Shown piece by piece: positions 51,002-60,414 of a stretch of DNA of 64,000 nucleotides. A program made the translations under genes and the position numbers. Numbering within the stretch: the first letter of the stretch is position 1; each line of letters begins with the position of its first letter. Below the pieces are notes generated by a model that saw nothing but the letters and a program-made list of their open reading frames with translations, was not told where the DNA came from and did not search any database. This DNA is from WRGA01 sp031553395. Its GTDB lineage: Bacteria > Bacteroidota > Bacteroidia > Bacteroidales > WRGA01. The DNA is taken from contig JAVBLR010000013.1 of NCBI GenBank assembly GCA_031553395.1, forward strand, positions 14,765 through 78,764. The letters run 5' to 3'.

Positions 51002-51979
51002 TTATTTATCTCTTTTAATAATATATTCCAATAAATAACGAAATGCATCTCTGATTTCCCCTTGGGGAATATCAGAAAGCAAATCAAGTGTTTTGCGGCG
51101 GTAATCTTCCATGACCTTTTCGGCATAGTCGATTCCGCCGTTTTCTTTGGCAAAATTTACAATCTCATGGATATTTTTTTCCGAAAAATCTTTATTGTTT
51201 ATTATATCTATAAATTTTTTATTATCAGCTTCTTTAATATTACGAATAGCATATATTAATGGTAAAGTAACCTTTCCTTCTCGAATATCATTTCCGGTTG
51301 GTTTACCTATTTTTGCATCATCAAAATAATCAAAAATATCATCTTTAATCTGAAAGATAATACCAATGTTCTCCCCTACCCTACGCATCAATTCAACTTT
51401 ATCATTTGGTGCATTAACAGAAGTTGCACCTGCCGAAGCACAAGCCGAAAATAACGCAGCTGTTTTTTGTTTAATCACATCAAAATAAATATTTTCTTCA
51501 ATGATATTTTGTTTAGATACACTCAATTGTTTGATTTCGCCACTTGATAAATTTCTTCCTAAGTAGGAAATAATGCGAAGAATTTGTAAATTATCTGTAT
51601 CAGTAGCTAAAGCCAACGAAGAAGCCAAAAAGAAATCACCAGCAAGAATTGCTACCTTATTATCAAAAACAGCATTTACCGAAGACTGTCCGCGACGTTT
51701 CATGCTTTCGTCCACAACATCATCGTGCAACAAACTTGCTGTATGAAGTAATTCCAAAGAAACTGCTACTTCGGTCGTTTTTTCATTCGGTTCACCACAA
51801 AATTTAGCAGAAAGATAAGTTAATATCGGACGAATTTTTTTCCCGTTTTTATTAAAAACAAAATCCACAACATCATTCAACAAAGAATTATTATTCTTCA
51901 ATGATTTCGACATAAGATCATCAAAACATTGAAGTTCTTTCTCTATCGGTTTTTTGATTAATAAAAGGAGTTCGTCCAT
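51002..51979 (-). CDS. Polyprenyl (octaprenyl/heptaprenyl) diphosphate synthase
   Basis: About 325 residues from the ATG at 51979 (an ATG at 52006 adds nine). Chain-elongating trans-prenyl synthase with both Asp-rich motifs, LLHDDVVDESMKRRG and IFQIKDDIFDYFDD, plus GKKIRPILTYLSAK and the GKPTGNDIREGKVTLPLIYA block. Likely supplies the side chain of menaquinone. It is convergent with the 50445 gene, their ends 5 bases apart. Confidence 0.93.
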   Translation of the reverse strand: MDELLLLIKKPIEKELQCFDDLMSKSLKNNNSLLNDVVDFVFNKNGKKIRPILTYLSAKFCGEPNEKTTEVAVSLELLHTASLLHDDVVDESMKRRGQSSVNAVFDNKVAILAGDFFLASSLALATDTDNLQILRIISYLGRNLSSGEIKQLSVSKQNIIEENIYFDVIKQKTAALFSACASAGATSVNAPNDKVELMRRVGENIGIIFQIKDDIFDYFDDAKIGKPTGNDIREGKVTLPLIYAIRNIKEADNKKFIDIINNKDFSEKNIHEIVNFAKENGGIDYAEKVMEDYRRKTLDLLSDIPQGEIRDAFRYLLEYIIKRDK

Positions 51980-52034
51980 TATGTCTGTTGAAAAATTGAA
52001 GCACAAAATTAATAATAAAAAGCAGATAACTATA

Positions 52035-52255
52035 ATAAAATAGTTATGAGTTATGAGTTATGAGTTATAAGTATTGTATTTCAGTTGTTCATAAATATTT
52101 TAACGCATACTTTATATAAAATGTTCGTAAGTTAATTCGCACAAAATTATTAGAGAAATAATTCGTAAATTTGCTCTTACAAATTAGTTGAAAGTTACGT
52201 TTTGTAAAAATATATACCCTGTAACTCGTAACTCTGTAACTCGTAACTTTTAAAA
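52035..52255. repeat. Degenerate spacer repeats upstream of polA
   Basis: atagttatgagttatgagttatgagttataag near 52041 and gtaactcgtaactctgtaactcgtaacttt near 52219 are tandem-like repeats of a TTATGAG and GTAACTC unit. A TAAATTTG box lies between. No coding content. Confidence 0.55.
52166..52173 (+). promoter_or_regulatory. Candidate -7 box of polA
   Basis: TAAATTTG, exact TAnnTTTG match; 85 bases before the polA ATG. No clear -33 TTTG. Confidence 0.4.
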
Positions 52256-52257
52256 AA

Positions 52258-55053
52258 ATGAATGATAAAAAACTTTTTCTTTTAGATGCTTATGCATTGA
52301 TATACAGAGCATATTACGCATTTATTAAAAATCCACGTATCAATTCAAAAGGTGTAAATACCTCAGCTATATTCGGTTTTGTAAATACCTTGGAAGATGT
52401 ATTGAAAAAGGAAAATCCATCACATATTGCAGTTGTATTCGACCCCGCAGGGCCTACTTTCCGCCACGAAGCTTATGAACAATACAAAGCACAACGGCAG
52501 GAAACTCCCGAAGACATCCGTAAATCCGTTCCCATTATCAAAGATATTATCCATGCCTATAATATTCCCGTAATTGAAGTTCCCAGATACGAAGCCGATG
52601 ATGTAATCGGAACATTATCTATTTTGGCTGATAAAGCCGGATATACCGTTTATATGATGACTCCGGACAAGGATTATGGACAATTGGTATCGGAAAACAG
52701 ACTGATTTACAGGCCAAAACATAATAGTTCCGAATTTCAAATAATGGGGATAGAAGAGGTAAAAGAAAAATTTCAAATTAAAGATACTTCTCAAGTAATT
52801 GATATTTTAGGACTTATGGGAGATAAAAGCGACAATATTCCCGGATGTCCGATGGTAGGAGAAAAAACGGCAATCAAATTGATAGAAGAATTTGATTCGA
52901 TTGACAATTTATTAGCCAATACAGATAAATTAAAAGGCGCGCTTAAAAATAATATTGAAGAAAATGTTGAATTGATAAAATTCAGTAAATTTTTAGCAAC
53001 TATAAAAATAGATGTTCCGGTAGAATTTCATGAAGAAGATTTTTCCCGGAAAGAATTGAATGAAGAAAAATTGAATGACCTTTTCGAGGAATTAGAATTC
53101 AGAGCATTCATTAATCGAATTCTCAAAAAAGAAAAAGCACCTCTCCCCTCCCCTTCTAAAAAAATTCCACTTCAAGGTTCTCTCTTTTTTGATGAAGAAA
53201 TTGAAGACAATAATAATCCGGAAAAACAAAATTATTCAAACCTCAGCAGCTTGAATGATATTGAACATACTTATTATCTAATTGATACTAAGGAAAAAAG
53301 AACTGAATTAATAAACAAATTATTAAACCAAAAATCAGTAGCATTTGACACTGAAACAACAGGCATCTCTCCTATTGAATCGGAAATGGTTGGAATGTCG
53401 TTTTGTTTCAAAGAAAATGAAGCATATTATGTTCCTGTTCCAAGAGAAAAATCAAAAATACAGGAAATTGCAAATGAGTTCAAGGAATTTTTTTCAACAT
53501 CAACTATCGAAAAAATAGGTCAAAATATTAAGTATGATATTTTAATTCTTAAAAATTATGACATCGAAGTAAAGGGAAATTTTTTCGATACAATGATTGC
53601 CCATTATTTACTTCAACCCGAATTAAGTCACGGAATGGATTATTTGGCCGAAGTATATTTAAAATACAAAACTATCCATATCGAAGAATTGATTGGTCCA
53701 AGAGGAAAAAATCAATTAAACATGCGGGATGTTCCTGTTGAAAAAGTATCGGAATATGCAGCCGAAGATGCTGATGTTACATTTAAATTGAAAAATATAC
53801 TCGAAAAGGAACTGAAAACCAACAATCTCGAATCGTTATTTTATGATATAGAAATGCCTCTTTCAAAGGTACTTTCAGAAGTAGAATGGACAGGCGTAAA
53901 AATAGATGTAGAAGCACTTCGCAAATCATCTGAAATTCTGAATAAACAAATGTCGGACATCGAAAATGAAATTTATCAAATTGCAGGTGTAAATTTCAAC
54001 GTTAATTCTGCCCGGCAAATTGGAGAAATACTTTTCGATAAATTAAAGATTCAGGAAAAAGCAAAAAAAACAAAAACAGGACAATATTCTACATCCGAAG
54101 AAGTATTGGAAAGCCTAAAAGGAAAACATCCCATTATCGATAAAATATTGGAATACAGAATGCTCAAAAAACTGTTAAGCACCTATATTGATGCACTTCC
54201 ATTATTGGTAAATAAAAAAACAGGAAAAATACATACATCATTTAATCAAACAGTTACGTCAACAGGAAGATTAAGTTCTACAAATCCTAATTTGCAAAAT
54301 ATCCCTGTCAGAGACGAAATGGGAAAAGAAATTCGCCGGGCATTTATTTGCGATGATAATTGTTCTTTTTTATCGGCCGACTATTCTCAAATCGAATTGC
54401 GGATCATGGCACATCTCAGTAAAGATGAAAATATGATTTCGGATTTTCTTTCGGAACATGATATACATACTGCAACAGCTGCAAAAATCTATAAAGTTCC
54501 AATGGAAAAAGTAACTTCCGAAATGCGTAGAAATGCCAAAACAGCCAATTTCGGAATTATCTATGGAATTTCAGTTTTTGGATTAGCCGAACGATTATCT
54601 ATCAGTAGAAAAGAAGCACAAGAACTGATTACAGGTTATTTTACAGCTTATCCAAAAGTGCGTGAATACATGGATAAAAGCATCGAAATTGCCCGCGAAA
54701 AACATTATGTAGAAACGATTCTTCACCGGAAACGATTTCTCCCGGATATTAATTCGCACAATGCAACCGTTCGCGGATATGCCGAACGAAATGCTATCAA
54801 TGCACCTATTCAGGGAAGTGCTGCAGATATTATAAAAATAGCAATGGTTAATATATTTAGTAGGTTTGAAAAAGAAAAACTCAAATCAAAAATGATTATG
54901 CAAGTTCATGACGAATTGAATTTCAATGTACTAAATAATGAACTTGAAACCGTAAAAAATATAATCATTGAAGAAATGGAAAATGCATACAAAATGGTTA
55001 TTCCTCTAAAAGTAGAATGTGGTGAAGGAAAAAACTGGTTAGAAGCACATTGA
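52258..55053 (+). CDS. polA: DNA polymerase I
   Basis: 931 residues. N-terminal 5'-3' exonuclease (KLFLLDAYALIYRAYYAF, VPRYEADDVIGTLSILADKA, GLMGDKSDNIPGCPMVGEKT), 3'-5' exonuclease with an intact first metal motif (AFDTETTGISP near 365) and EYAAEDADVTFKL, then polymerase motifs A (LSADYSQIELRIMAHLS), B (RRNAKTANFGIIYGIS) and C (MQVHDELNF). All active-site acidic residues that I can see are present. Single gene with its own promoter region. Confidence 0.98.
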   Translation: MNDKKLFLLDAYALIYRAYYAFIKNPRINSKGVNTSAIFGFVNTLEDVLKKENPSHIAVVFDPAGPTFRHEAYEQYKAQRQETPEDIRKSVPIIKDIIHAYNIPVIEVPRYEADDVIGTLSILADKAGYTVYMMTPDKDYGQLVSENRLIYRPKHNSSEFQIMGIEEVKEKFQIKDTSQVIDILGLMGDKSDNIPGCPMVGEKTAIKLIEEFDSIDNLLANTDKLKGALKNNIEENVELIKFSKFLATIKIDVPVEFHEEDFSRKELNEEKLNDLFEELEFRAFINRILKKEKAPLPSPSKKIPLQGSLFFDEEIEDNNNPEKQNYSNLSSLNDIEHTYYLIDTKEKRTELINKLLNQKSVAFDTETTGISPIESEMVGMSFCFKENEAYYVPVPREKSKIQEIANEFKEFFSTSTIEKIGQNIKYDILILKNYDIEVKGNFFDTMIAHYLLQPELSHGMDYLAEVYLKYKTIHIEELIGPRGKNQLNMRDVPVEKVSEYAAEDADVTFKLKNILEKELKTNNLESLFYDIEMPLSKVLSEVEWTGVKIDVEALRKSSEILNKQMSDIENEIYQIAGVNFNVNSARQIGEILFDKLKIQEKAKKTKTGQYSTSEEVLESLKGKHPIIDKILEYRMLKKLLSTYIDALPLLVNKKTGKIHTSFNQTVTSTGRLSSTNPNLQNIPVRDEMGKEIRRAFICDDNCSFLSADYSQIELRIMAHLSKDENMISDFLSEHDIHTATAAKIYKVPMEKVTSEMRRNAKTANFGIIYGISVFGLAERLSISRKEAQELITGYFTAYPKVREYMDKSIEIAREKHYVETILHRKRFLPDINSHNATVRGYAERNAINAPIQGSAADIIKIAMVNIFSRFEKEKLKSKMIMQVHDELNFNVLNNELETVKNIIIEEMENAYKMVIPLKVECGEGKNWLEAH

Positions 55054-55091
55054 TTATTTACTATTTAACAAATTACTATTTACTATTTTTG

Positions 55092-55691
55092 ATGAAAATC
55101 AAATTTCTAATAATAAGTTTTTTATTGTTATTTTCTTTTTTAGGAAAAGCGCAAGATATAAAGCAGGAAAATCATCCATATGCACATTATTTGGATAGTA
55201 TTTATGCAGTTGATACTATTCCATTGATTTGTTTGCCGGATATGTATGTTTTTCCACCAATTACTTTTAAAGACAGAGAAGAAGAATTAAAATTCAAAAA
55301 GCTTGTAAGGGATGTAAAAAAAACACTTCCGTATGCTAAATTAATATACGAAACCTTAATGGAAACGTATGAATATATAGAAACCTTACCAACGGAAAAA
55401 GCACGAGAAGCACATCTGAAAAGGATAGAAGCCGAATTACTTACAGATTACAAACCGGTACTTAAAAAAATGTCTTATTCGCAAGGCAGATTATTAATAA
55501 AATTGATAGACAGAGAATGTAATCAAAGCTCTTATGACCTTATTAAAGCCTTTTTGGGAAAAAATACAGCTACATTTTGGCAAGGTGTAGGCTTTATATT
55601 CAATATGGATTTAAAAAGTAAATACGACCCAAAAGGAAAAGACAGAGTAATAGAAGAAGTAGCACAAATGGTAGAAGCTGGAGTCTTGTAA
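55092..55691 (+). CDS. DUF4294 protein, secreted
   Basis: About 199 residues from the ATG at 55092; an in-frame ATG at 55050 overlaps the polA stop and adds 14 residues with spacer-repeat composition. Signal peptide FLIISFLLLFSFLGKAQ. The domain (CLPDMYVFPPITFKDREEEL, RDVKKTLPYAKLIYETLMET, YSQGRLLIKLIDRECNQSSY, FWQGVGFIFNMDLKSKYDP) is DUF4294, a Bacteroidota family of unknown function that is exported. Confidence 0.87.
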   Translation: MKIKFLIISFLLLFSFLGKAQDIKQENHPYAHYLDSIYAVDTIPLICLPDMYVFPPITFKDREEELKFKKLVRDVKKTLPYAKLIYETLMETYEYIETLPTEKAREAHLKRIEAELLTDYKPVLKKMSYSQGRLLIKLIDRECNQSSYDLIKAFLGKNTATFWQGVGFIFNMDLKSKYDPKGKDRVIEEVAQMVEAGVL

Positions 55692-55700
55692 ATTTGTTAT

Positions 55701-55766
55701 TAGTTATTTGTTACTCGGATAGATAACCAACAATAAATAACGTCGAAGGCAAATAACAAATAACTA
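55701..55766. repeat. Palindromic spacer between DUF4294 and the SpoU gene
   Basis: TAGTTATTTGTTA (55701-55713) and TAACAAATAACTA (55754-55766) are perfect 13-base inverted copies around a 40-base loop. The right arm covers the stop codon of the convergent methyltransferase gene. Confidence 0.6.
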
Positions 55767-56291
55767 TTTCAACTTGTTGAAAAACTCCCAAATAACGATT
55801 CCACCAGCAATTGATACATTCAACGAATGTTTGGTACCAAATTGCGGAATTTCAATGCAATTATCACAAATATCGATGACTTCCTGCTGAACACCTTTTA
55901 CTTCATTACCTAATACAACAGCATATTTTTCATTTTCAGATAATTGTAAATTATTCAACATAATAGAATTTTCTGCCTGTTCTAAAGAAAAAACCCTGTA
56001 ATTGTTTTTTTTCAATTCATTTACAGCATCAATCGTATTTTCAACATATTTCCAATCGACAGAATATTCAGCACCCAAAGCTGTTTTATGAATTTCGGGA
56101 TGGGGTGGGATAGAGGTTATTCCGCATAAATAAATACGATTAACCAAAAAAGCATCGGAAGTACGAAAAATAGAACCTATATTATTTAAACTGCGGATAT
56201 TATCCAATACAACAATCAATGGAATTTTAACAGTTTCTTTGAATTCATTTATTGAAATCCGGTTTAATTCAGTAACTTTAAGCTTTCTCAT
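55764..56291 (-). CDS. SpoU/TrmH-family RNA 2'-O-methyltransferase
   Basis: 175-residue single-domain enzyme with the SPOUT knot motifs: LDNIRSLNNIGSIFRTSDAF (motif 1, Asn and Arg), VLGNEVKGVQQEVID (motif 2) and IPQFGTKHSLNVSIAGGIVI (motif 3). It lacks an N-terminal RNA-binding extension, so the target (tRNA or rRNA position) cannot be given. Confidence 0.93.
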   Translation of the reverse strand: MRKLKVTELNRISINEFKETVKIPLIVVLDNIRSLNNIGSIFRTSDAFLVNRIYLCGITSIPPHPEIHKTALGAEYSVDWKYVENTIDAVNELKKNNYRVFSLEQAENSIMLNNLQLSENEKYAVVLGNEVKGVQQEVIDICDNCIEIPQFGTKHSLNVSIAGGIVIWEFFNKLK

Positions 56292-56781
56292 TTTTGCTAA
56301 TTTTCGACAAAATTACACAATTAACAATATCTTAAAAATTCTGTTGATAATTCATTGAAAAATACCTGACATTTTTTTATTATTATTCTTGCAATTTAAA
56401 AAACAAGGCTCTCTTTAAAAAATATCAATATAATCCAACTATTGACCGTAAAATTTAAACTGATTTTATAAACATCAAATTTCAGGTTTTTCAAACCAAC
56501 AAATCGAGAAAATTATCAATACAAAGAGTTATCACAAGACTGTTAATAAAATCTGTATATAATAGAATATCAAAACTTAATCGTATTTTTGCATGTCAAT
56601 AAAATACCAATAACTCATTTTCTATTTTTGAAAAATATAAAAAAAAATTTTTGACTTTAAAATTATCAACTGTTTCAACAAGCTATTATCATATTCATTC
56701 TATTATTTAAAATTCTATATTAATAAGATAATATTATATGTGTGTTGAAATACAGAAATTCTCTTTTTAAAATTATATTTT
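56292..56781. other. AT-rich divergent region upstream of nadA
   Basis: 490 bases without a supportable gene. No exact TAnnTTTG box, strong hairpin or known riboswitch is evident; a weak candidate for operator function is the run ATGTGTGTTGAAATAC near 56738. Composition is very AT-rich with several TTATCAAC-type strings. Confidence 0.5.
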
Positions 56782-57771
56782 ATGAAAACATTCGACTTAT
56801 CTAAAGGTTACGTAAATGAACCGATAGACAAAAATATAGACTTAAAAGCCGAAATTAATCGAATGCGTAAAGAAAAAAACGCAGTGATATTGGCACATTA
56901 TTATCAACAAGGCGATATACAAGATATCGCTGATTTTGTTGGGGATAGTTTGGCTTTGGCGCAATGGGCAGCTAAAACAACAGCTGATATAATTGTACTT
57001 TGCGGTGTGCATTTTATGGGAGAAACAGCTAAAATACTTTGTCCTGATAAAAAAGTAATTATACCCGATTTAAATGCAGGATGTTCATTAGCTGATAGTT
57101 GCCCAGCTGATAAATTTGAAGAATTTGTAAAAGCACATCCCGGTTATACGGTAATTTCGTATGTAAATACATCCGCTGCAGTAAAAGCATTGACAGATGT
57201 TGTGGTTACATCCACAAATGCACGTCAAATTGTGGAAAGTTTTCCCGAAAATGAGAAGATAATCTTTGGACCGGATAGAAATCTTGGTGATTATATAAAT
57301 AGCATTACGGGGCGCAAAATGTTGTTATGGGATGGTGCATGTCATGTACATGAACAATTTTCGTTGGAAAAAATATTAGAACTGAAAAAACAATATCCCA
57401 ATGCATTGATATTAGCGCATCCCGAGTGCAAAAAAGTAATTCTTACTATTGCCGACCATATTGGTTCAACTGCATCTTTATTGAAATTTGCTACACAATC
57501 TTCTAATAAACAATTTATTGTAGCAACCGAATCAGGAATCATTCATGAAATGCAGAAGAAAAATCCGGATAAAGAATTTATTCCTGCACCACCCAATGAT
57601 AGTACTTGCGCTTGTAACGAATGCAGTTTTATGCGTTTAAATACAATGGAAAAACTTTACAATTGCCTAAAATATGAACAACCCGAAGTTACAGTTGATG
57701 AAAAAATACGGAAAAAAGCTGTGAAATCAATTGTAAGAATGTTGGAAATATCAGAGAAATTGGGATTGTAA
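56782..57771 (+). CDS. nadA: Quinolinate synthase
   Basis: 329 residues; condenses iminoaspartate with dihydroxyacetone phosphate to quinolinate for NAD synthesis, using one [4Fe-4S] cluster. Cluster cysteines in CGVHFMGETAKILCPDK and CNECSFMRLNTME; substrate-binding blocks ILAHYYQQGDIQDIADFVGD, PDLNAGCSLADSCPADKF and HPECKKVILTIADHIGSTAS. nadB and nadC are not adjacent. Monocistronic here. Confidence 0.97.
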   Translation: MKTFDLSKGYVNEPIDKNIDLKAEINRMRKEKNAVILAHYYQQGDIQDIADFVGDSLALAQWAAKTTADIIVLCGVHFMGETAKILCPDKKVIIPDLNAGCSLADSCPADKFEEFVKAHPGYTVISYVNTSAAVKALTDVVVTSTNARQIVESFPENEKIIFGPDRNLGDYINSITGRKMLLWDGACHVHEQFSLEKILELKKQYPNALILAHPECKKVILTIADHIGSTASLLKFATQSSNKQFIVATESGIIHEMQKKNPDKEFIPAPPNDSTCACNECSFMRLNTMEKLYNCLKYEQPEVTVDEKIRKKAVKSIVRMLEISEKLGL

Positions 57772-57784
57772 TTAGTTGAATAAC

Positions 57785-58369
57785 TTATTTCTGATAACTG
57801 TAATGACCAATAATTTTAAAGGAAAACAAACAATCTTCCATTACTTGCCCGGCGCCGATATTATGAACAATCAAGTATCTTTTTCCATCAGAAGATTTTT
57901 TGTTGATAACAATACCTATGTGAGTAATTCCGCCACCTAAATCCCAGGAAACAATATCGCCCGGAATATAATCATCGGTATTGTTTGTCGTAGGTTTTAC
58001 TTTTCCATGTCTTGAGAAGAATGTCATTAAATTCAACACTCTTCTATGGTCGATATTAGTATCGGTTCTTTTTAATCCCCATTTTTTCGGATATTTACTG
58101 AAATTAGCCTTCATATCGTCGTGAACTTCTTTTTGCAAATCAATGCCGAGTATTCGGTAAGCACGAATAACAACATCCGTACAAACACCTTTATCTGCAG
58201 GAACATCACCATTGGGGTAGGGGATTGAAAAATAACGAGGATCGTATGTAACTTTTACTTTGGTTAGAGAAATAGCAGCATCACTCAATTTTCTTGCAAA
58301 ATCGGCATTCTGTGAATACAATCCAACAGTTAAAAATAATAGTATGAATATTAAAATATTTTTTTTCAT
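57785..58369 (-). CDS. DUF1287 protein, secreted NlpC/P60-like fold
   Basis: About 194 residues from the second Met (58369; the first Met at 58393 overlaps the upp side and gives an unlikely N-terminus). Signal peptide NILIFILLFLTVGLYSQ. DUF1287 pattern: YPNGDVPADKGVCTDVVIRA with the catalytic-type Cys, DHRRVLNLMTFFSRHG, DYIPGDIVSWDLGGGITHIG with His, and VHNIGAGQVMEDCLF. It is probably a periplasmic cysteine amidase or peptidase; activity unproven. Confidence 0.88.
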   Translation of the reverse strand: MKKNILIFILLFLTVGLYSQNADFARKLSDAAISLTKVKVTYDPRYFSIPYPNGDVPADKGVCTDVVIRAYRILGIDLQKEVHDDMKANFSKYPKKWGLKRTDTNIDHRRVLNLMTFFSRHGKVKPTTNNTDDYIPGDIVSWDLGGGITHIGIVINKKSSDGKRYLIVHNIGAGQVMEDCLFSFKIIGHYSYQK

Positions 58370-58402
58370 ATAAATCAAATAATGGATAACCAATAACTAA
58401 TT

Positions 58403-59053
58403 TTATTCCTTTTCTCCAAAAGCTAAATCACCTGCATCACCTAAACCCGGAACAATATATGCTTCAGGTGAAAGTTCGGGGTCGATAGCGCCAAACCAAA
58501 AAGTCGTATTTTCGGGAAATTTAGTTTTTACATATTCAACAGCTTGTTTGCTTGCAATAATAGACGCTACATGAATATTAGCCGGAATACCTTTTGTAAG
58601 CAATGCTTTATAAGCAAGTTCCATTGAAATGCCTGTTGCAAGCATAGGATCTGTAATAATCAATGTTTTTCCATCTAATTTGGGAGAAGTAATATATTCA
58701 ATAAAAACATCAAATTTAAGTGCATCTTTATATTTTCTATAAGCAGATACAAATGCATTTTCGGCATAATCGAAATAATTCAAAAATCCTTGATGAAAAG
58801 GAACACCTGCTCGTAATATAGTTGAAATTACAGGATTAGTTACAGGTAAATTTATGTTGGAAATTCCAAGAGGTGTTTGTATTTCTTTTTGTTTATATTC
58901 AAATGTTTGGCTGATTTCATAAGCCATTATTTCACCCAAACGTTGCATATTCCGACGAAAACGAAGAGGATCTTTTTGAATATTTTTGTCTCGCATTTCT
59001 GCAACAAAAGAATTAATAAGAGAATTTTTGTCGGAAAAGTTAATAATTTCCAT
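58403..59053 (-). CDS. upp: Uracil phosphoribosyltransferase
   Basis: 216 residues; makes UMP from uracil and PRPP. PRPP loop IITDPMLATGISMELAYKAL near 132, uracil-binding tail AYIVPGLGDAGDLAFGEKE at the C-terminus, and the N-terminal RDKNIQKDPLRFRRNMQRLG. The dispersed family N-terminus (ILRAGVPFHQGFLNYFDYAE) is also visible. In a minus-strand run with recX and prmC upstream; spacing to recX is 21 bases. Confidence 0.96.
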   Translation of the reverse strand: MEIINFSDKNSLINSFVAEMRDKNIQKDPLRFRRNMQRLGEIMAYEISQTFEYKQKEIQTPLGISNINLPVTNPVISTILRAGVPFHQGFLNYFDYAENAFVSAYRKYKDALKFDVFIEYITSPKLDGKTLIITDPMLATGISMELAYKALLTKGIPANIHVASIIASKQAVEYVKTKFPENTTFWFGAIDPELSPEAYIVPGLGDAGDLAFGEKE

Positions 59054-59074
59054 GAATATTTTATGTTAATTACT

Positions 59075-59524
59075 TTATTTATTGTTGATTAATCGTTGAA
59101 TTTCGTCAAATGAAAAACCTCTGCTTAATGCAAATCTAATTAATTTATTTTGTTCTTCGTATTTGTCTTTACTTTTGATGGTTTTACGTTTGTTATTAAT
59201 TAAATCAGATAATATTTCAACGTATTTATCTTCATCTATTTCATTTAAAGCAGATTGAATAAGTTCTGATTTAATTTTTTTCTGTTGTAAAGCATAACTG
59301 ATTTTTATTTTTCCCCATTTATTGAAACGAATTTTGTCTGATACAAATCCGTTTACATAACGAGTTTCATCGATAAATTTTTCTTTTATCAAATACTGAA
59401 TAATTTCATTGGTTACTTTTTCATCAATTTGCCATCCAACAAGTTTTTCTTTTACTTCAGATATGCATCGTTCTGCTGTAGAACAGTAAGCGGCAGCTTT
59501 GTGTAAGGCTTCTTTTTCGTTCAT
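59075..59524 (-). CDS. recX: Regulatory protein RecX
   Basis: 149 residues of three tandem three-helix repeats (AYCSTAERCISEVKEKLVGW, IQYLIKEKFIDETRYVNGFV, IKISYALQQKKIKSELIQSA, FALSRGFSFDEIQRLINNK). RecX caps RecA filaments and modulates recombination. The start ATG overlaps the prmC stop by 4 bases, so the two are translationally coupled. recA itself is not adjacent. Confidence 0.92.
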   Translation of the reverse strand: MNEKEALHKAAAYCSTAERCISEVKEKLVGWQIDEKVTNEIIQYLIKEKFIDETRYVNGFVSDKIRFNKWGKIKISYALQQKKIKSELIQSALNEIDEDKYVEILSDLINNKRKTIKSKDKYEEQNKLIRFALSRGFSFDEIQRLINNK

Positions 59525-60366
59525 AGTTTGGCTTTTATCATCCTATCTTTTCCCGAAATATCTTTTTTTAATTCAACATCTCTAAAACCTATTTTAAGCA
59601 GTAAATCTGCCGTTCCTTTTCCAAATATACTACTTGTTTCAAAGAACAAAAATCCGTTATTTGAAAGCAAATTTAAAGCCAAATTTCCTATTTTTTCGTA
59701 AAAGAGGATTGGAGTATCATCAGAAACAAATAATGCAGTAGAAGGCTCGTAATCCAATACATTTTTTTCCATTTTTTCTTTTTCCTGTTCGGTTACATAA
59801 GGAGGATTACTAACAATAACATCAAATTTTTCTGTGATGTTATTAGAATCGAATTTCAGGACATCTATTTTTTCAAAAGTAATTTTTACTTCGTTTCTTT
59901 TTGCATTTTTTTCGGCTGTTTGTAATGCTTTTTCCGAAATATCCCAGGCAACAACATCTGCTTTTGGTAAATATTTTGCTAAACAAATAGCAATACATCC
60001 GCTGCCTGTTCCAATATCTAAAATTCGGTAGGGTAGGGTAGGAGAGAGACTTTGTAGAATCCAATCGACTAATTCTTCCGTTTCGGGACGGGGAATAAGA
60101 ACAGAAGAATCGACATAAAAATCAAATCCGTAGAAATTGGTTTCCCCTAAAATATATTGTAGCGGTTCGTATTTTTGCAAACGGGAAACAATATTTTGAA
60201 TATCAGACAGTTGATTTTCTGTCAATTGATAATTACTATTCGAAAAAACATCAACCAAAGAAATTCCTGCTACATTGCGAAAAATTTGCAATGCAAAACT
60301 TCTTATTTCAGTTTCGGGATAAAAGTTTTCGAGCGATTGACGAATGTAATGGTAGGTTTTTATCAT
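59521..60366 (-). CDS. prmC: Release factor glutamine methyltransferase
   Basis: 281 residues; N5-methylates the GGQ glutamine of release factors. N-terminal helical domain (IRQSLENFYPETEIRSFALQ), SAM loop ILDIGTGSGCIAICLAKYLP near 112, DVVAWDISEKALQTAEKNA and the catalytic VSNPPYVTEQEKEKM near 185. recX follows with a 4-base overlap. Confidence 0.96.
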   Translation of the reverse strand: MIKTYHYIRQSLENFYPETEIRSFALQIFRNVAGISLVDVFSNSNYQLTENQLSDIQNIVSRLQKYEPLQYILGETNFYGFDFYVDSSVLIPRPETEELVDWILQSLSPTLPYRILDIGTGSGCIAICLAKYLPKADVVAWDISEKALQTAEKNAKRNEVKITFEKIDVLKFDSNNITEKFDVIVSNPPYVTEQEKEKMEKNVLDYEPSTALFVSDDTPILFYEKIGNLALNLLSNNGFLFFETSSIFGKGTADLLLKIGFRDVELKKDISGKDRMIKAKL

Positions 60367-60414
60367 TGTCTTGAACTATGATTAAATTTGATTCAATGAG
60401 GACTATGATTGAAT